From assembly GCF_014651995.1 (NCBI RefSeq), contig NZ_BMXY01000001.1:186001-250000 (forward strand): a stretch of DNA of 64,000 bases, written 5' to 3'. The notes under the pieces were generated by a model. It searched no databases. It was not told the origin of the DNA and saw nothing but the letters and a program-made list of their open reading frames with translations. The stretch comes from Cognatilysobacter xinjiangensis (GTDB lineage Bacteria; Pseudomonadota; Gammaproteobacteria; Xanthomonadales; Xanthomonadaceae). Position 1 is the stretch's first letter; every line of letters begins with the position of its first letter. A program made the translations under genes and the position numbers. Shown piece after piece: positions 10,776-20,263 of this stretch.

Positions 10776-12463
10776 TCGACCTCGGCCCGCTTCATTTCCT
10801 GCGTCCCGAGTGGCTGTGGGCGCTGCTCGCGCTGCCGGTGCTGGCGCTGTGGCTGCGCCGCACGGGTGACGCCGGTGCGGACTGGCGGCGCGCGGTCGAT
10901 CCGCACCTGCTGCCGTTCCTGCTCGAGCCCGGTCGTGCGTCGCGGCAGCGCTGGCTCGGGTGGCTGGCGGCGCTTGCTTACCTGATCGCGACGGTGGCGC
11001 TCGCGGGGCCCGCGTGGCGGCGCATCGAGCAGCCGCTGTGGCAGACGCGGCTGCCGATGGTGGTGGCGGTCGACCTGTCGAGCGCATCGCTCGCCACCGA
11101 CGTCGCACCGAGCCGCGTCGCGCAGATGCAGGCGCGGCTGAGGCGTCTGCTGCAATCGAGTCCCGAAGGCCCGATCGGCCTCGTCGCGTTCGCGGACGAT
11201 GCGTTCACCGTCGCGCCCATCACCGACGACGCTGCGAACGTCGCGCTCTTCGTCGATGCGCTGCAACCCGACGTGATGCCGGTCGACGGGCAGTCGCCGG
11301 CACGCGCGATCGAATGGTCGCGCGAGCTGATCGAGCGTGCGGGCTATCCGCGCGGTCGCATCGTGCTGGTCACCGATCGTGCCGATGCCGCCGCGCAGCA
11401 GGCCGCGGTGGAGGCGCATGCGGCGGGCCACGTGGTGTCGACGCTCGGCCTGGGCAGCAGCGACGGCGCAGCCGTGCGCATGCGCAATGGACGCGACGTG
11501 CCTGTCGCGCTGGACGAGGCCTCGTTGCGCCAGCTCGCACGCAGCGGCGGCGGCATGTACGCGCCCCTGTCGCTGGACGGCGGCGACGACGCCGTGTTCG
11601 CCGCCGTGCCCACGGGCGGCCGCGCGAACGGACGCGGCGGCCGCGGCTGGGCCGACGAAGGCTTCCGCCTGTTGCCGCCGCTGGTGCTGCTTGCGCTCGT
11701 AGTGCTGGTGCGACGCCCACGCGCGGCGGTGGCGTTGCTCGCGATCGCGCTCGTGCCGCGGCCCTCGTTCGCGGCCGATCCATGGCTTCGCCCCGACCAG
11801 CAGGCGCATCGAGCGATCGAGCGTGGCATCGAGCGCTATCGACGTGGCGACTTCGAGGCAGCCGCGGAGGAATTCGCCAAGGCCGACGGTGCGGATGCGC
11901 ATTACGACCGCGGCAATGCGTTGGCGAAGGCCGGGCGCCTGCAGGAGGCGGTGTCGGCCTACGACGAGGCGCTGCGCCGCCGCCCCGGCATGCCCGATGC
12001 CGTCGCGAATCGGCAGTCCGTGCTTAATGCACTGAAGCGAAAGCTTCCCTCGGGTGGCCAGCAACAGGGCCAGAAGGGCGGGACGTCGAAGCAATCGCAG
12101 CAGCCCCGTGCGTGCAAGCCCGGCGATCCGTCCTGCCAATCACAGCCGAAGCAGCCTTCGCCGCAGTCCGATGCACCTTCGCGGAACGAGCCACAGCGCT
12201 CGCAGGCGCCGCAGCCACCCAAGCCTTCCGACCCATCCCGGCAGGCACGCGCCGACGCCGCGCAGCGCGAACGCATGGAGCGCGCCCTGCAGCAGGCAAA
12301 AGCCGCGCAGAAACCGTCGACTACGCCCGTCGATCCGCGCCAGCGCGAGCGACGCCTGTCCGATGACGCGGCGCTGCAACGCGTGCCCGACGAGCCCGGC
12401 AGCCTGCTGCGCGAGAAGTTCCGGCTCGAGCACGAGCGCCGACAACTCGGGGGGCGGCGATGA
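10772..12463 (+). CDS. batB: BatB-type VWA protein fused to a TPR domain, degenerate MIDAS
   Basis: A 563-residue protein. N-terminal membrane helices (about 14-28, 63-80), a VWA domain (about 95-270), further hydrophobic segments (about 300-330), a tetratricopeptide segment (HRAIERGIERYRRGDF..., DAHYDRGNALAKAGRLQEAV) and a long Gln/Pro/Ser-rich tail. It therefore combines the BatB and BatC parts. The MIDAS reads DLSSA (101-105) where DxSxS is expected, and TDG is TDR, so metal binding is doubtful. The start is GTG 10772: GGAGG at 10759-10763 lies eight bases before it and it overlaps the batA stop (GTGA). Confidence 0.9.
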   Translation: MIDLGPLHFLRPEWLWALLALPVLALWLRRTGDAGADWRRAVDPHLLPFLLEPGRASRQRWLGWLAALAYLIATVALAGPAWRRIEQPLWQTRLPMVVAVDLSSASLATDVAPSRVAQMQARLRRLLQSSPEGPIGLVAFADDAFTVAPITDDAANVALFVDALQPDVMPVDGQSPARAIEWSRELIERAGYPRGRIVLVTDRADAAAQQAAVEAHAAGHVVSTLGLGSSDGAAVRMRNGRDVPVALDEASLRQLARSGGGMYAPLSLDGGDDAVFAAVPTGGRANGRGGRGWADEGFRLLPPLVLLALVVLVRRPRAAVALLAIALVPRPSFAADPWLRPDQQAHRAIERGIERYRRGDFEAAAEEFAKADGADAHYDRGNALAKAGRLQEAVSAYDEALRRRPGMPDAVANRQSVLNALKRKLPSGGQQQGQKGGTSKQSQQPRACKPGDPSCQSQPKQPSPQSDAPSRNEPQRSQAPQPPKPSDPSRQARADAAQRERMERALQQAKAAQKPSTTPVDPRQRERRLSDDAALQRVPDEPGSLLREKFRLEHERRQLGGRR

Positions 12464-14196
12464 CGCGGCTCGCGCGCCTTCTCGTTGCGCTCGTGCTGCT
12501 CGCCTTCACCGCGCTCGCCGGCGCGAACACGCGTGCATGGCTGGACCGCGACCGCATCGCACTCGGCGAAACCGCCACGCTCAACATCGAAACCGATGCG
12601 GGCGCCGCGCCCGACTACGGCCCGCTGGTGCGCGACTTCGACCTCAGTGCGCAGGCCAGCCGCCAGCAGGTGCAGTGGGTGAACGGACGGGTGTCGAGCA
12701 GCACGCTGCACGCCGTCGCGCTGCGACCGCGTCGCGACGGCCTGCTGCGCCTGCCGCCGTTGCGCGTCGGCGGCGATGTGACCGCGCCACTGGTGCTGCT
12801 GGTCACGCGTGCGCCGGTGCCATCGGTGGCGCCCGGCAATTCGGATGTCTTCATCGAGAGCGAGGCCGACGACCAGGACCCGTACGTCCAGCAGTCGGTC
12901 GGGTGGGTGGTCCGGCTGTATTCGGCGATCCCGCTGATCGCCGGCCAGCTCGAGCAGCCCGAGCCCGCGGGCGCCGGGCTGCAGCGTGTGGGCGACGACG
13001 TGCAGTACCGGCGCAGCGTCGGTGGCCGCACGTACGTGGTCACCGAGCGCCGTTACCTGCTGATCCCCGAGCGCAGCGGCGAGCTGGTGGTGCCGCCTGC
13101 GAAGTTCGAGGGTCGCGGCACCGGAAACGCGTTCGACCAGCTCTTCGGCGACGGCCAGACGGCGCTGCAGGCCACGGGGCGTCCGCGCGTGCTGCAGGTG
13201 CGGCCGATTCCCGCGGATGCGCCGCAGCCCTGGCTGCCGCTGCGCGGCCTGACCATGCGCTATCTCGCCACGCCCGCGCAGGCACGGGCGGGCGAGGCTG
13301 CGCACGTCGTGATCGAAGTGCAGGCGGACGGCGCGACGGCCTCGCAGCTGCCCGAGGTGCGCCTTGCGCCGGTCGACGGCGTGCAGTTGTTCCCTGAGCG
13401 CGCGCAGTCGGACGAATCGATGGTCGACGGCCGTCCGCAGGTGCGCGTGCAGCGACGGATCGCCATCGTGCCGACGCGCGACGGCCGGCTGGTGCTGCCG
13501 GGCCCGCGCATCGACTGGTGGGATAGTCGCGCCGGAGCCGCACGCACCGCGCAGTTGCCGCCGATCACCCTGCAGGTTGCACGGGGCGCGACGCCTGCGG
13601 CGCGCAGTGCCGCGCCGGCCGAGCGGCCTCGCGCGCCCGCGGCCACACGCACGCCGGTCGCGCTGTTCGTCGGCATCGCTGCCTTCGCCGTACTGCTCGT
13701 CGTCGCGGGTCTTTTCTGGCGACGGCGTACGCACGCGCAGAACGGGACGGGCAAGGCCCCACAGCTCGACGCCATTCCCGCCTACGACGCCACGGCGACG
13801 TCCTATGCGTCCACCGCGACGGGGACGGCAGCCCCCGTGCGCGGCACGCCGGCCCCCGGCGGCCCGGCAGCGCCAACCGGGCCGACGCCGGCACGCACGA
13901 ATGACGCCCCGCCGAACCTGCAGCGCCTGCTCGAGTTCGGCGACCTCGCCGACATCGACGCGGCCCTGCGTCGCCTCGCCGGCGATGGCGTCATCGATCT
14001 GGACGGCGTGATCGCGCGCCTCGACGACGATGCGCAGCGCGAGGCGGTCGAACGCCTGCGCCGCGCGCGCTGGGCCGGCGACGACCCGGCCACTGCGCGC
14101 GCGCAGCTGCGTGACGCCTTCGCCCGCGGGCCGCGCTGGCGCGCACCGCCGCCGCGTCGCGAAGATCCGCTGCCGCCCCTCTATCCCGACGCCTGA
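12460..14196 (+). CDS. batD: BatD-family protein (oxygen-tolerance-type, periplasmic Ig-like domains)
   Basis: A 578-residue protein with a cleavable signal peptide (cut near LAGANT), a large beta-rich periplasmic part with repeated Ig-like blocks (TRAWLDRDRIALGETATLNIE at the start is typical of BatD), one membrane helix (about 403-421) and a cytoplasmic C-terminus rich in Ala/Pro followed by a short helical domain. The ATG at 12460 overlaps the batB stop by four bases. Last gene of the Bat operon. The exact role is unproven; the family is linked to envelope integrity and stress tolerance. Confidence 0.9.
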   Translation: MTRLARLLVALVLLAFTALAGANTRAWLDRDRIALGETATLNIETDAGAAPDYGPLVRDFDLSAQASRQQVQWVNGRVSSSTLHAVALRPRRDGLLRLPPLRVGGDVTAPLVLLVTRAPVPSVAPGNSDVFIESEADDQDPYVQQSVGWVVRLYSAIPLIAGQLEQPEPAGAGLQRVGDDVQYRRSVGGRTYVVTERRYLLIPERSGELVVPPAKFEGRGTGNAFDQLFGDGQTALQATGRPRVLQVRPIPADAPQPWLPLRGLTMRYLATPAQARAGEAAHVVIEVQADGATASQLPEVRLAPVDGVQLFPERAQSDESMVDGRPQVRVQRRIAIVPTRDGRLVLPGPRIDWWDSRAGAARTAQLPPITLQVARGATPAARSAAPAERPRAPAATRTPVALFVGIAAFAVLLVVAGLFWRRRTHAQNGTGKAPQLDAIPAYDATATSYASTATGTAAPVRGTPAPGGPAAPTGPTPARTNDAPPNLQRLLEFGDLADIDAALRRLAGDGVIDLDGVIARLDDDAQREAVERLRRARWAGDDPATARAQLRDAFARGPRWRAPPPRREDPLPPLYPDA

Positions 14197-14247
14197 GCGC
14201 GCATCGCGCGTTTGCTACCCTTCGCGATCGCTTTTCGGGGAACCGCC

Positions 14248-15570
14248 ATGTCCGACGCCACCACCACCCACGCCGACGGGCGCCGGCGCATGCCCCTGCA
14301 CTGGAAGATGGCCATCGGCTTCGGCCTCGGCCTGCTGCTCGGCCTCGTCGCGCACTACGGTGCCGGCGCCGACGCGACCTGGGTGCAGATGCTGACGAAG
14401 TACGTCACGCAGCCCGCGGGCACGCTGTTCCTCAAGCTGATCTTCATGCTCGTGCTGCCCCTGCTGTTCTCGGCGCTGGTGGTCGGCGTGGCCGAGATGG
14501 GCGACGTGCGCGCGCTCGGGCGCGTGGGCTGGAAGACGCTGGCCTATACCGTGGTGGTGTCGGCTATCGCCGTGGTGATCGGCCTGTTGTTGGTGAACTG
14601 GCTGCAGCCGGGCGCCGGCGTCGACCGCGAGGTCGCGGCGCGCATGCTCGCCGAGGGCAGCGAGCGCGCGAGCGCGATCGTCGGTAGCACCGGTACCTCG
14701 CCGACCGGCTTGGACATGCTGCTCGGCATCGTTCCCGACAACGTGATCAAGGCGGCGGCCGACAACACCATCCTCGCGGTGATGTTCTTCGCGCTGATGC
14801 TCGGCATCGGCCTGGTGCTCACCCGCAGCGAGGCCGCCGACGCGCTCAAGCGCGGCATCGAGGGCCTGTTCGACGTCTCGATGACGCTGATCGGGCTGGT
14901 GATCCGCCTCGCGCCCTACGCGGTGTTCTGCTTCATGTTCAACCTGGCGGCGCTGTTCGGCTGGGATCTTCTCGCGCGGCTCGGCGCCTACGTCGGCGTG
15001 GTGGTGCTGGCGCTCGCGCTGCACATGTTCGTGACCTATTCGCTGGCGCTGAAGTTCGTCGGCGGCTACTCGCCGGTGCGCTTCTTCCGCGCCTCGCAGG
15101 AAGCGATGGTGATGGCGTTCTCGACGGCCTCGTCCAATGCGACGCTGCCCACCGCGCTGCGCGTGGCCGAGCACCGCCTCGGCCTGCCGCCGCGCATCTC
15201 GCGCTTCGTGCTCACCGTGGGCGCGACCGCGAACCAGAACGGCACCGCGCTGTTCGAGGGCGTGACCGTGCTGTTCCTGGCGCAGTTCTTCGGCGTCGAG
15301 CTCACGCTGATGCAGCAGGCGACGGTGATGTTCGTCTGCATCCTCGGCGGCATCGGCACCGCCGGCGTACCGGCCGGCTCGCTGCCGGTCGTCGCGCTGA
15401 TCTGCGCGATGGTGGGCGTCGATCCGATGGGCATCGGCCTGATCCTCGGCGTCGACCGCTTCCTCGACATGTGCCGCACCACGCTCAACGTCACCGGCGA
15501 TCTCGTCGCCGCGACGGTGGTGTCGAAGGGCGAAATCGTGGAGCCGGCGGCCGCCGATACGGCCGCCTGA
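14248..15570 (+). CDS. Dicarboxylate/amino acid:cation symporter (DAACS family)
   Basis: Inner-membrane secondary transporter of the GltP/DctA glutamate-dicarboxylate family. It has 440 residues with about eight membrane helices and two re-entrant loops. The conserved loop-1 serine-rich motif is seen as AFSTASSNATLPTAL, then VGATANQNGTALFEG (the NMDGT-like motif of helix 7) and GIGTAGVPAGSLP (loop 2). The last helix has DRFLDMCRTTLNVTGD, where Asp and Arg coordinate the substrate. The particular substrate cannot be read from sequence. It follows batD by 51 bases; the start is ATG 14248 after TTTTCGGGGAACC. Confidence 0.93.
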   Translation: MSDATTTHADGRRRMPLHWKMAIGFGLGLLLGLVAHYGAGADATWVQMLTKYVTQPAGTLFLKLIFMLVLPLLFSALVVGVAEMGDVRALGRVGWKTLAYTVVVSAIAVVIGLLLVNWLQPGAGVDREVAARMLAEGSERASAIVGSTGTSPTGLDMLLGIVPDNVIKAAADNTILAVMFFALMLGIGLVLTRSEAADALKRGIEGLFDVSMTLIGLVIRLAPYAVFCFMFNLAALFGWDLLARLGAYVGVVVLALALHMFVTYSLALKFVGGYSPVRFFRASQEAMVMAFSTASSNATLPTALRVAEHRLGLPPRISRFVLTVGATANQNGTALFEGVTVLFLAQFFGVELTLMQQATVMFVCILGGIGTAGVPAGSLPVVALICAMVGVDPMGIGLILGVDRFLDMCRTTLNVTGDLVAATVVSKGEIVEPAAADTAA

Positions 15571-15604
15571 TCGCGACGGGGCGACGTCCGGCGCGCAGGG
15601 ATGG

Positions 15605-15617
15605 GACAATGGCGGAC
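15605..15617 (+). promoter_or_regulatory. Candidate -10 region of tkt with GC-rich discriminator
   Basis: GACAATGGCGGAC, 40-52 bases before the tkt start. Eleven of its bases (AATGGCGGACT, 15608-15618) are identical to those directly at and after the fba -10 box. No clear -35 hexamer is visible. Confidence 0.35.
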
Positions 15618-15657
15618 TCCCGCCGCCCGCTCCGGTGATCCCGGAAATCCCGACCCG

Positions 15658-17649
15658 ATGACCACGCCGACCCGTCGCGACCTCGCCAACGCCATCCGCT
15701 TCCTCGCAATCGACGCGGTCCAGGCCGCCAATTCCGGCCATCCCGGCATGCCGATGGGCATGGCCGACATCGCGGAAGTCCTCTGGAACGATTACCTGAG
15801 CCACAACCCGAACAACCCGGGCTGGTTCAACCGCGACCGCTTTATCCTGTCGAACGGCCATGGCTCGATGCTGCAGTACGCACTGCTGCATCTCGCGGGC
15901 TACGACCTGTCGATCGACGACCTGCGCAATTTCCGCCAGCTCGAATCGAAGACGCCGGGCCACCCCGAGAACTTCATGACGCCGGGCGTCGAGACCACGA
16001 CCGGCCCGCTCGGCCAGGGCTTCGCCAACGCCGTCGGCCTCGCGCTCGCCGAGAAGCTGCTCGCGCAGCGCTTCAACCGCGACGGCCACGCCATCGTCGA
16101 CCACCGCACCTGGGTGTTCATGGGCGACGGCTGCCTGATGGAAGGCATCTCGCATGAGGCCGCGTCGCTGGCCGGCACGTGGGGCTTGGGCAAGCTCGTC
16201 GCGTTCTGGGACGACAACAAGATCTCGATCGACGGCAATACCGACGGCTGGTTCACCGACGACACGCCGGCGCGCTTCGAGGCCTACGGCTGGAACGTCG
16301 TGCGCGGCGTGGACGGGCACGACGCGGCATCGATCAAGGACGCGATCGAGCAGGCGCTGAAGTCGACCGACAGGCCCACGCTGGTCTGCTGCCGCACCAC
16401 GATCGGTTTCGGCTCGCCGGCGAAGGCCGGCAAGGAATCCAGCCACGGCGCGCCGCTGGGCAAGGACGAGATCGTCGCCACGCGCGCCGCGCTCGGCTGG
16501 ACTGGTGGCGAGTTCGAGGTGCCCGCGCCGATCGCGCAGGCCTGGCGTGCCAACGACGCCGGCCAGCTGCGCGAGGCCGAGTGGAACCGTCGTCTGCAGG
16601 CGTATGCCGCGCGCTTCCCCGAGGATGCCGCGGAGTTCGAGCGCCGCGTGCGCGGCGAGCGCCCGGCCGGCTTTGTCGAGGCCGCCGATGCCTACATCGC
16701 CAAGCTGCAGGCCGAGGGGCCGACGGTCGCTTCGCGCAAGGCCTCGCAGATGGCCATCGAGACCTTCGCGCCGCTGCTGCCCGAGCTCGTCGGCGGCAGC
16801 GCCGACCTCGCGCATTCGAACCTCACGCTGTGGAAGGGCAGCAAGTCGGTCGCCACCGACGACCCGAACGCCAACTACATCTACTTCGGCGTGCGCGAGT
16901 TCGCGATGAGCGCGATCTGCAACGGCCTGGAGCTGCACAGCGGCTTCATTCCGTACGACGCCACGTTCCTCGTCTTCAGCGACTACGCGCGCAATGCGGT
17001 GCGCATGTCAGCGCTTATGGGCGCGCACGTCATCCACGTCTACACGCATGATTCGATCGGCCTCGGCGAGGACGGCCCAACGCACCAGCCGATCGAGCAC
17101 CTCGCCTCGCTGCGCTACATCCCGCATAACGACGTCTGGCGCCCGTGCGACGCCGTCGAATCGGCCGTGGCGTGGAAGCATGCGATCGTCCGTAACGACG
17201 GCCCGAGCTGCCTCGTATTCTCGCGTCAGAACCTGCCGCACCAGCATCGCACCGCGCAGCAGGTGGCGGACATCGAGCGCGGCGGCTACGTGCTGAAGGA
17301 TTCGGTCGGCACCCCCGAGCTGATCCTGATCGCCACCGGCTCGGAAGTCGGCCTCGCGATGCAGGCGGCCGAGCAGCTCGGCGACACGGTGCGCGTGGTG
17401 TCGATGCCCTGCACCGGGATCTTCGACCGCCAGTCGCCGGAGTACCGCGAGTCGGTGCTGCCGAACGCGGTGCGCCGCCGCGTCGCCATCGAAGCGGCGA
17501 CCGCCGACTACTGGTTCAAGTACGTCGGCCTGGACGGCGTGGTGATCGGCATGCACGGCTTCGGTGCCAGCGCGCCCGCCGAGAAGCTGTTCCCGCACTT
17601 CGGCTTCACCGTCGAGCGCGTGGTCGAGGCGGCGCGCTCGCTGCGCTGA
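15658..17649 (+). CDS. tkt: Transketolase
   Basis: Thiamine-diphosphate enzyme moving two-carbon units between sugar phosphates in the pentose phosphate pathway (cytoplasm). It has 663 residues, the same length as E. coli Tkt[10 protein letters not shown] and the HG in [10 protein letters not shown] are substrate and cofactor contacts. The ThDP/Mg motif is [18 protein letters not shown]...DDN, and FVVREFAM-like FGVREFAM holds the catalytic Glu of the pyrimidine domain. [19 protein letters not shown] is the typical phosphate-binding block. The start [14 protein letters not shown] matches family N-termini. A bidirectional terminator follows. Confidence 0.97.
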   Translation: MTTPTRRDLANAIRFLAIDAVQAANSGHPGMPMGMADIAEVLWNDYLSHNPNNPGWFNRDRFILSNGHGSMLQYALLHLAGYDLSIDDLRNFRQLESKTPGHPENFMTPGVETTTGPLGQGFANAVGLALAEKLLAQRFNRDGHAIVDHRTWVFMGDGCLMEGISHEAASLAGTWGLGKLVAFWDDNKISIDGNTDGWFTDDTPARFEAYGWNVVRGVDGHDAASIKDAIEQALKSTDRPTLVCCRTTIGFGSPAKAGKESSHGAPLGKDEIVATRAALGWTGGEFEVPAPIAQAWRANDAGQLREAEWNRRLQAYAARFPEDAAEFERRVRGERPAGFVEAADAYIAKLQAEGPTVASRKASQMAIETFAPLLPELVGGSADLAHSNLTLWKGSKSVATDDPNANYIYFGVREFAMSAICNGLELHSGFIPYDATFLVFSDYARNAVRMSALMGAHVIHVYTHDSIGLGEDGPTHQPIEHLASLRYIPHNDVWRPCDAVESAVAWKHAIVRNDGPSCLVFSRQNLPHQHRTAQQVADIERGGYVLKDSVGTPELILIATGSEVGLAMQAAEQLGDTVRVVSMPCTGIFDRQSPEYRESVLPNAVRRRVAIEAATADYWFKYVGLDGVVIGMHGFGASAPAEKLFPHFGFTVERVVEAARSLR

Positions 17650-17663
17650 TCCGCGACCGGTGC

Positions 17664-17700
17664 GAAGAAGAACGGCGCCCACGTGGCGCCGTTCTTCTTC
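17664..17700. terminator. Bidirectional terminator between tkt and the EAL gene
   Basis: Sixteen-base perfect inverted repeat (17664-17679 with 17685-17700) around a CACGT loop. The outer arms are GAAGAAGAA and TTCTTCTTC, so each strand ends with a pyrimidine run. It sits between the convergent tkt (ends 17649) and the minus-strand EAL gene (ends 17716). Confidence 0.85.
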
Positions 17701-17715
17701 GACACCGCGGAATGC

Positions 17716-18945
17716 TCAGACCGTGGCGATGCGGTCGAGCAGGAACGAGGCGGGCGTCGAGCGACCGATGTGGAAGCCCTGCGCGCGGTCGCAGCCCAGC
17801 GCACGCAGCACCTCGAGCGTCTCCGCGTCCTCCACGCCCTCGGCCACGACCTGCAGGTCGAGCTGATGCCCCAGGTCGATGATCGCGCGCACCACGCGCG
17901 CGGAGCGGACGTCGTGGCGCATGTCGCCCACGAAGCTGCGGTCGATCTTCAGCTCGGTGGCGGGGAACTGCTTGAGATAGGCCAGCGACGAGTAACCGGC
18001 GCCGAAGTCGTCGATCGCGATGCCGAGGCCGGCCTCGCGCAGCGTGTGCAGCATCGAGATGCTGGCGTCCGGATCCTCCATCAGCGCGCTTTCGGTCACT
18101 TCCAGCGTCACCGCGTCGGCCGGCATGTCCCAGACCGACAGCGCGCTGGTGATCTGCTGCACGAGGTCGCGCTGGCCGAACACGCGCGGCGAGATGTTGA
18201 CCGAGAAGCGCAGGCGCGTGTCCTTCGCACGGATGTGTGCGGCGTGCCGGAACGTCGCGTTGAGGCTCCATCGCGTGAGCTCGGCGATCAGCCCCGTGTC
18301 TTCGGCGAGGCGGATGAAGACGTCGGGACGGATCGGCCCGATCTCGACGTTGTTCCAGCGCGCGAGCGACTCGTAGCCGCAGACGTCGTTGCGGCGCAGG
18401 TCGAGGATGGGCTCGAAATGCGCTTCCAGGCGGTTGGTGCGCAGCGCTTCGTGCAGCCATTCGTAGGGCACCATCATCCGCTCGCTGCCGGGCGAGTACA
18501 GCGCGCAACGCTCGCTCATCCGCTTCGCGTCGCGCAGGGCGATCTCGGCGCGGCGCAGCAGCGTGGTGGCGTCAACGCCGTGCTCGGGATGGATGCTCAC
18601 GCCGACGGCGACGGGCGTCATCACAGAGTGGTGCTCGAACAGCAGCGGTGTTTCGAACGCGCGGGCGACGCGGCTCGCCGCCAGCATCGCGTGGCCGTTG
18701 TTGAGCAGCGCCGGCAGCAAAGCGATGAACTCGTTCTCGGCGACCTGCACCAGTTCGTCGACCGGGCGCAGCACCTCGCGCAGGCGCGCGTGCGCCGCTT
18801 CGCCGACGGCATCGCTGGCGTCGTAACCGTGCACCAGGCGGAATTCCTGCAGCCGCTGCACGCGCACCAGCATGATGCCGAAGCGTTCGTCGCCTGCCTG
18901 CGCGATGCGCTCGCCGAGAAGTCGCGCGAGCGCGCGGCGGTTCAC
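17716..18945 (-). CDS. EAL-domain c-di-GMP phosphodiesterase with degenerate GGDEF domain
   Basis: A 409-residue cytoplasmic protein. The N-terminal GGDEF-like domain (about 1-155) has AENEF (69-73) in place of GGDEF, so it should not make c-di-GMP but may bind GTP or regulate. The EAL domain (about 165-409) keeps the catalytic set: YESLARW (E192 of the EAL motif), NISPRVF, EVTESALMED, IDDFGAGYSS, LKIDRSFV and VVAEGVED, so it is probably an active phosphodiesterase. The start is GTG 18945, overlapping the HD-GYP stop as GTGA, so the two proteins are probably made together. Confidence 0.9.
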   Translation of the reverse strand: MNRRALARLLGERIAQAGDERFGIMLVRVQRLQEFRLVHGYDASDAVGEAAHARLREVLRPVDELVQVAENEFIALLPALLNNGHAMLAASRVARAFETPLLFEHHSVMTPVAVGVSIHPEHGVDATTLLRRAEIALRDAKRMSERCALYSPGSERMMVPYEWLHEALRTNRLEAHFEPILDLRRNDVCGYESLARWNNVEIGPIRPDVFIRLAEDTGLIAELTRWSLNATFRHAAHIRAKDTRLRFSVNISPRVFGQRDLVQQITSALSVWDMPADAVTLEVTESALMEDPDASISMLHTLREAGLGIAIDDFGAGYSSLAYLKQFPATELKIDRSFVGDMRHDVRSARVVRAIIDLGHQLDLQVVAEGVEDAETLEVLRALGCDRAQGFHIGRSTPASFLLDRIATV

Positions 18946-20180
18946 AGATAAAGCTCCGCGAGGTCGATGCCCGCATGGCGGTCCGGCAGCGGGCGGCGGA
19001 TCTCTATTTCGGTCGATGTGTCGAGCAGGTCCAGGGTACGGAAGCTCGGCATCATCCTGCCGTCGGTGTCGGTGAGCACCAGTACACGCGGTCGCAGCCG
19101 CCGCGCGGCGTTCTGCGACATGACCGCGACGATCTCGCCGGTGTTGAGCTCGGCCAGCGAGCCGGTCGGGTACACGCCGAGGCAGCTGATGAACTGCTCG
19201 ATCAGCTCGGCGTGGTAGCGCGTGTCGCGCAGGCGGTAGAGCTCCTGCAGCGCCACGTGGCGGGCCATTGCCGGCGCATGCGGGCGCGCACTGGTCATCG
19301 CGTCGAAGCTGTCGATGATGGCGGCGATGCGCACGTGCAGCGGAATATCGCGGGCGCTGCGGCGCAGCGGGTAGCCGCTGCCGTCGATGCGCTCGTGGTG
19401 GCCGGCAACGACCTCGCGCACGATCTGGCTGAACGCGCCGTCGCCCAGTGCCTGCGTGCCGAGCTCGACATGGCGGCGCACGCGCGCCATCGACATGGCG
19501 TCGAGCGGTCCGGGGTGCTGCAGCAGCGTGTCGGGTACCTGTGTCTTGCCGATGTCCATCAGCATGGCGCCGATGGCGAGCTCGACGAGGAAATCCTGCG
19601 CGAGGCCGAGATGGCGGCCGAACGCGGCCGCCAGCGTCGCGCAGTTGAGCGCGTGCGAATAGGCGTAGCCGTCGCGGCGGCGCAGCGAGTTGAGCCAGAA
19701 CACGGCGTCGGCATTGCGCAGAACGCTGTCGACGATCGGGCAGGCGGCCGCATGCGCGACGTCCGGCAGGATCGGCTGGTGCCCGCGCGCTTGGTCGACC
19801 ATGCCGCCGATCGTGGCAACGGCGGACTCCAGTGCGTCGCGCGCGGCAGGCAGCTCGCGCTCGAACTCGACGCGGTCCTCGTAGCGCACCGCGCCGATGC
19901 GCGTGTCGGCGCGCTCGCGGCGCGGCGCGGGCGGCTGCGGCGCGGCCGCGGTCGTCGGCGTGGCCAGCACCTGCGGACGCATGCGTCCGCCGAGCGCACT
20001 CAGCTCGACGTCGATCCACACCCGACGGCAGTAGTGCCGCAACTGGGTGATCTCGTCGAGCTCACGGACCTCGAAACCCTGCAGCGGAAACGGGGTCTCC
20101 GTCCACGGACGGTCGAGCCGGCTGACGAACATCCCCAGCCGCACCTGATCCGCTTCGATCTCGCGTTCTTCGATCTGCAT
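18942..20180 (-). CDS. HD-GYP domain protein with DUF3391 N-terminus; HD dyad altered to MD
   Basis: A 412-residue protein. An N-terminal DUF3391-like domain (about 1-130, opening with QVRLGMFVSRLDRPW) leads to an HD-GYP domain (about 150-330). HHERIDGSGYP (261-271) is complete, but the metal-binding HDIGK is MDIGK (M208-D209), and the first helix reads YSHALN. Loss of the HD histidine suggests weak or absent c-di-GMP hydrolysis, or a binding role. The start is ATG 20180 (MQIEEREIEADQV). The gene lies 83 bases after the S1/P1 nuclease and overlaps the EAL gene by four bases. Confidence 0.9.
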   Translation of the reverse strand: MQIEEREIEADQVRLGMFVSRLDRPWTETPFPLQGFEVRELDEITQLRHYCRRVWIDVELSALGGRMRPQVLATPTTAAAPQPPAPRRERADTRIGAVRYEDRVEFERELPAARDALESAVATIGGMVDQARGHQPILPDVAHAAACPIVDSVLRNADAVFWLNSLRRRDGYAYSHALNCATLAAAFGRHLGLAQDFLVELAIGAMLMDIGKTQVPDTLLQHPGPLDAMSMARVRRHVELGTQALGDGAFSQIVREVVAGHHERIDGSGYPLRRSARDIPLHVRIAAIIDSFDAMTSARPHAPAMARHVALQELYRLRDTRYHAELIEQFISCLGVYPTGSLAELNTGEIVAVMSQNAARRLRPRVLVLTDTDGRMMPSFRTLDLLDTSTEIEIRRPLPDRHAGIDLAELYL

Positions 20181-20263
20181 GGCGCCCCTGCAGGCGTTCC
20201 TCGTGGGGACGCCAGCGGCCAAGAGTAACTCTGTGACGGCCGTCCGCAAAAAAGGCTTCCGCG

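Noticed and set aside
14215-16938. 907-codon open frame on the minus strand
   Set aside because: Antisense to the symporter and tkt genes, both with full conserved motifs; composition is artificial (very high Arg, His, Gln).
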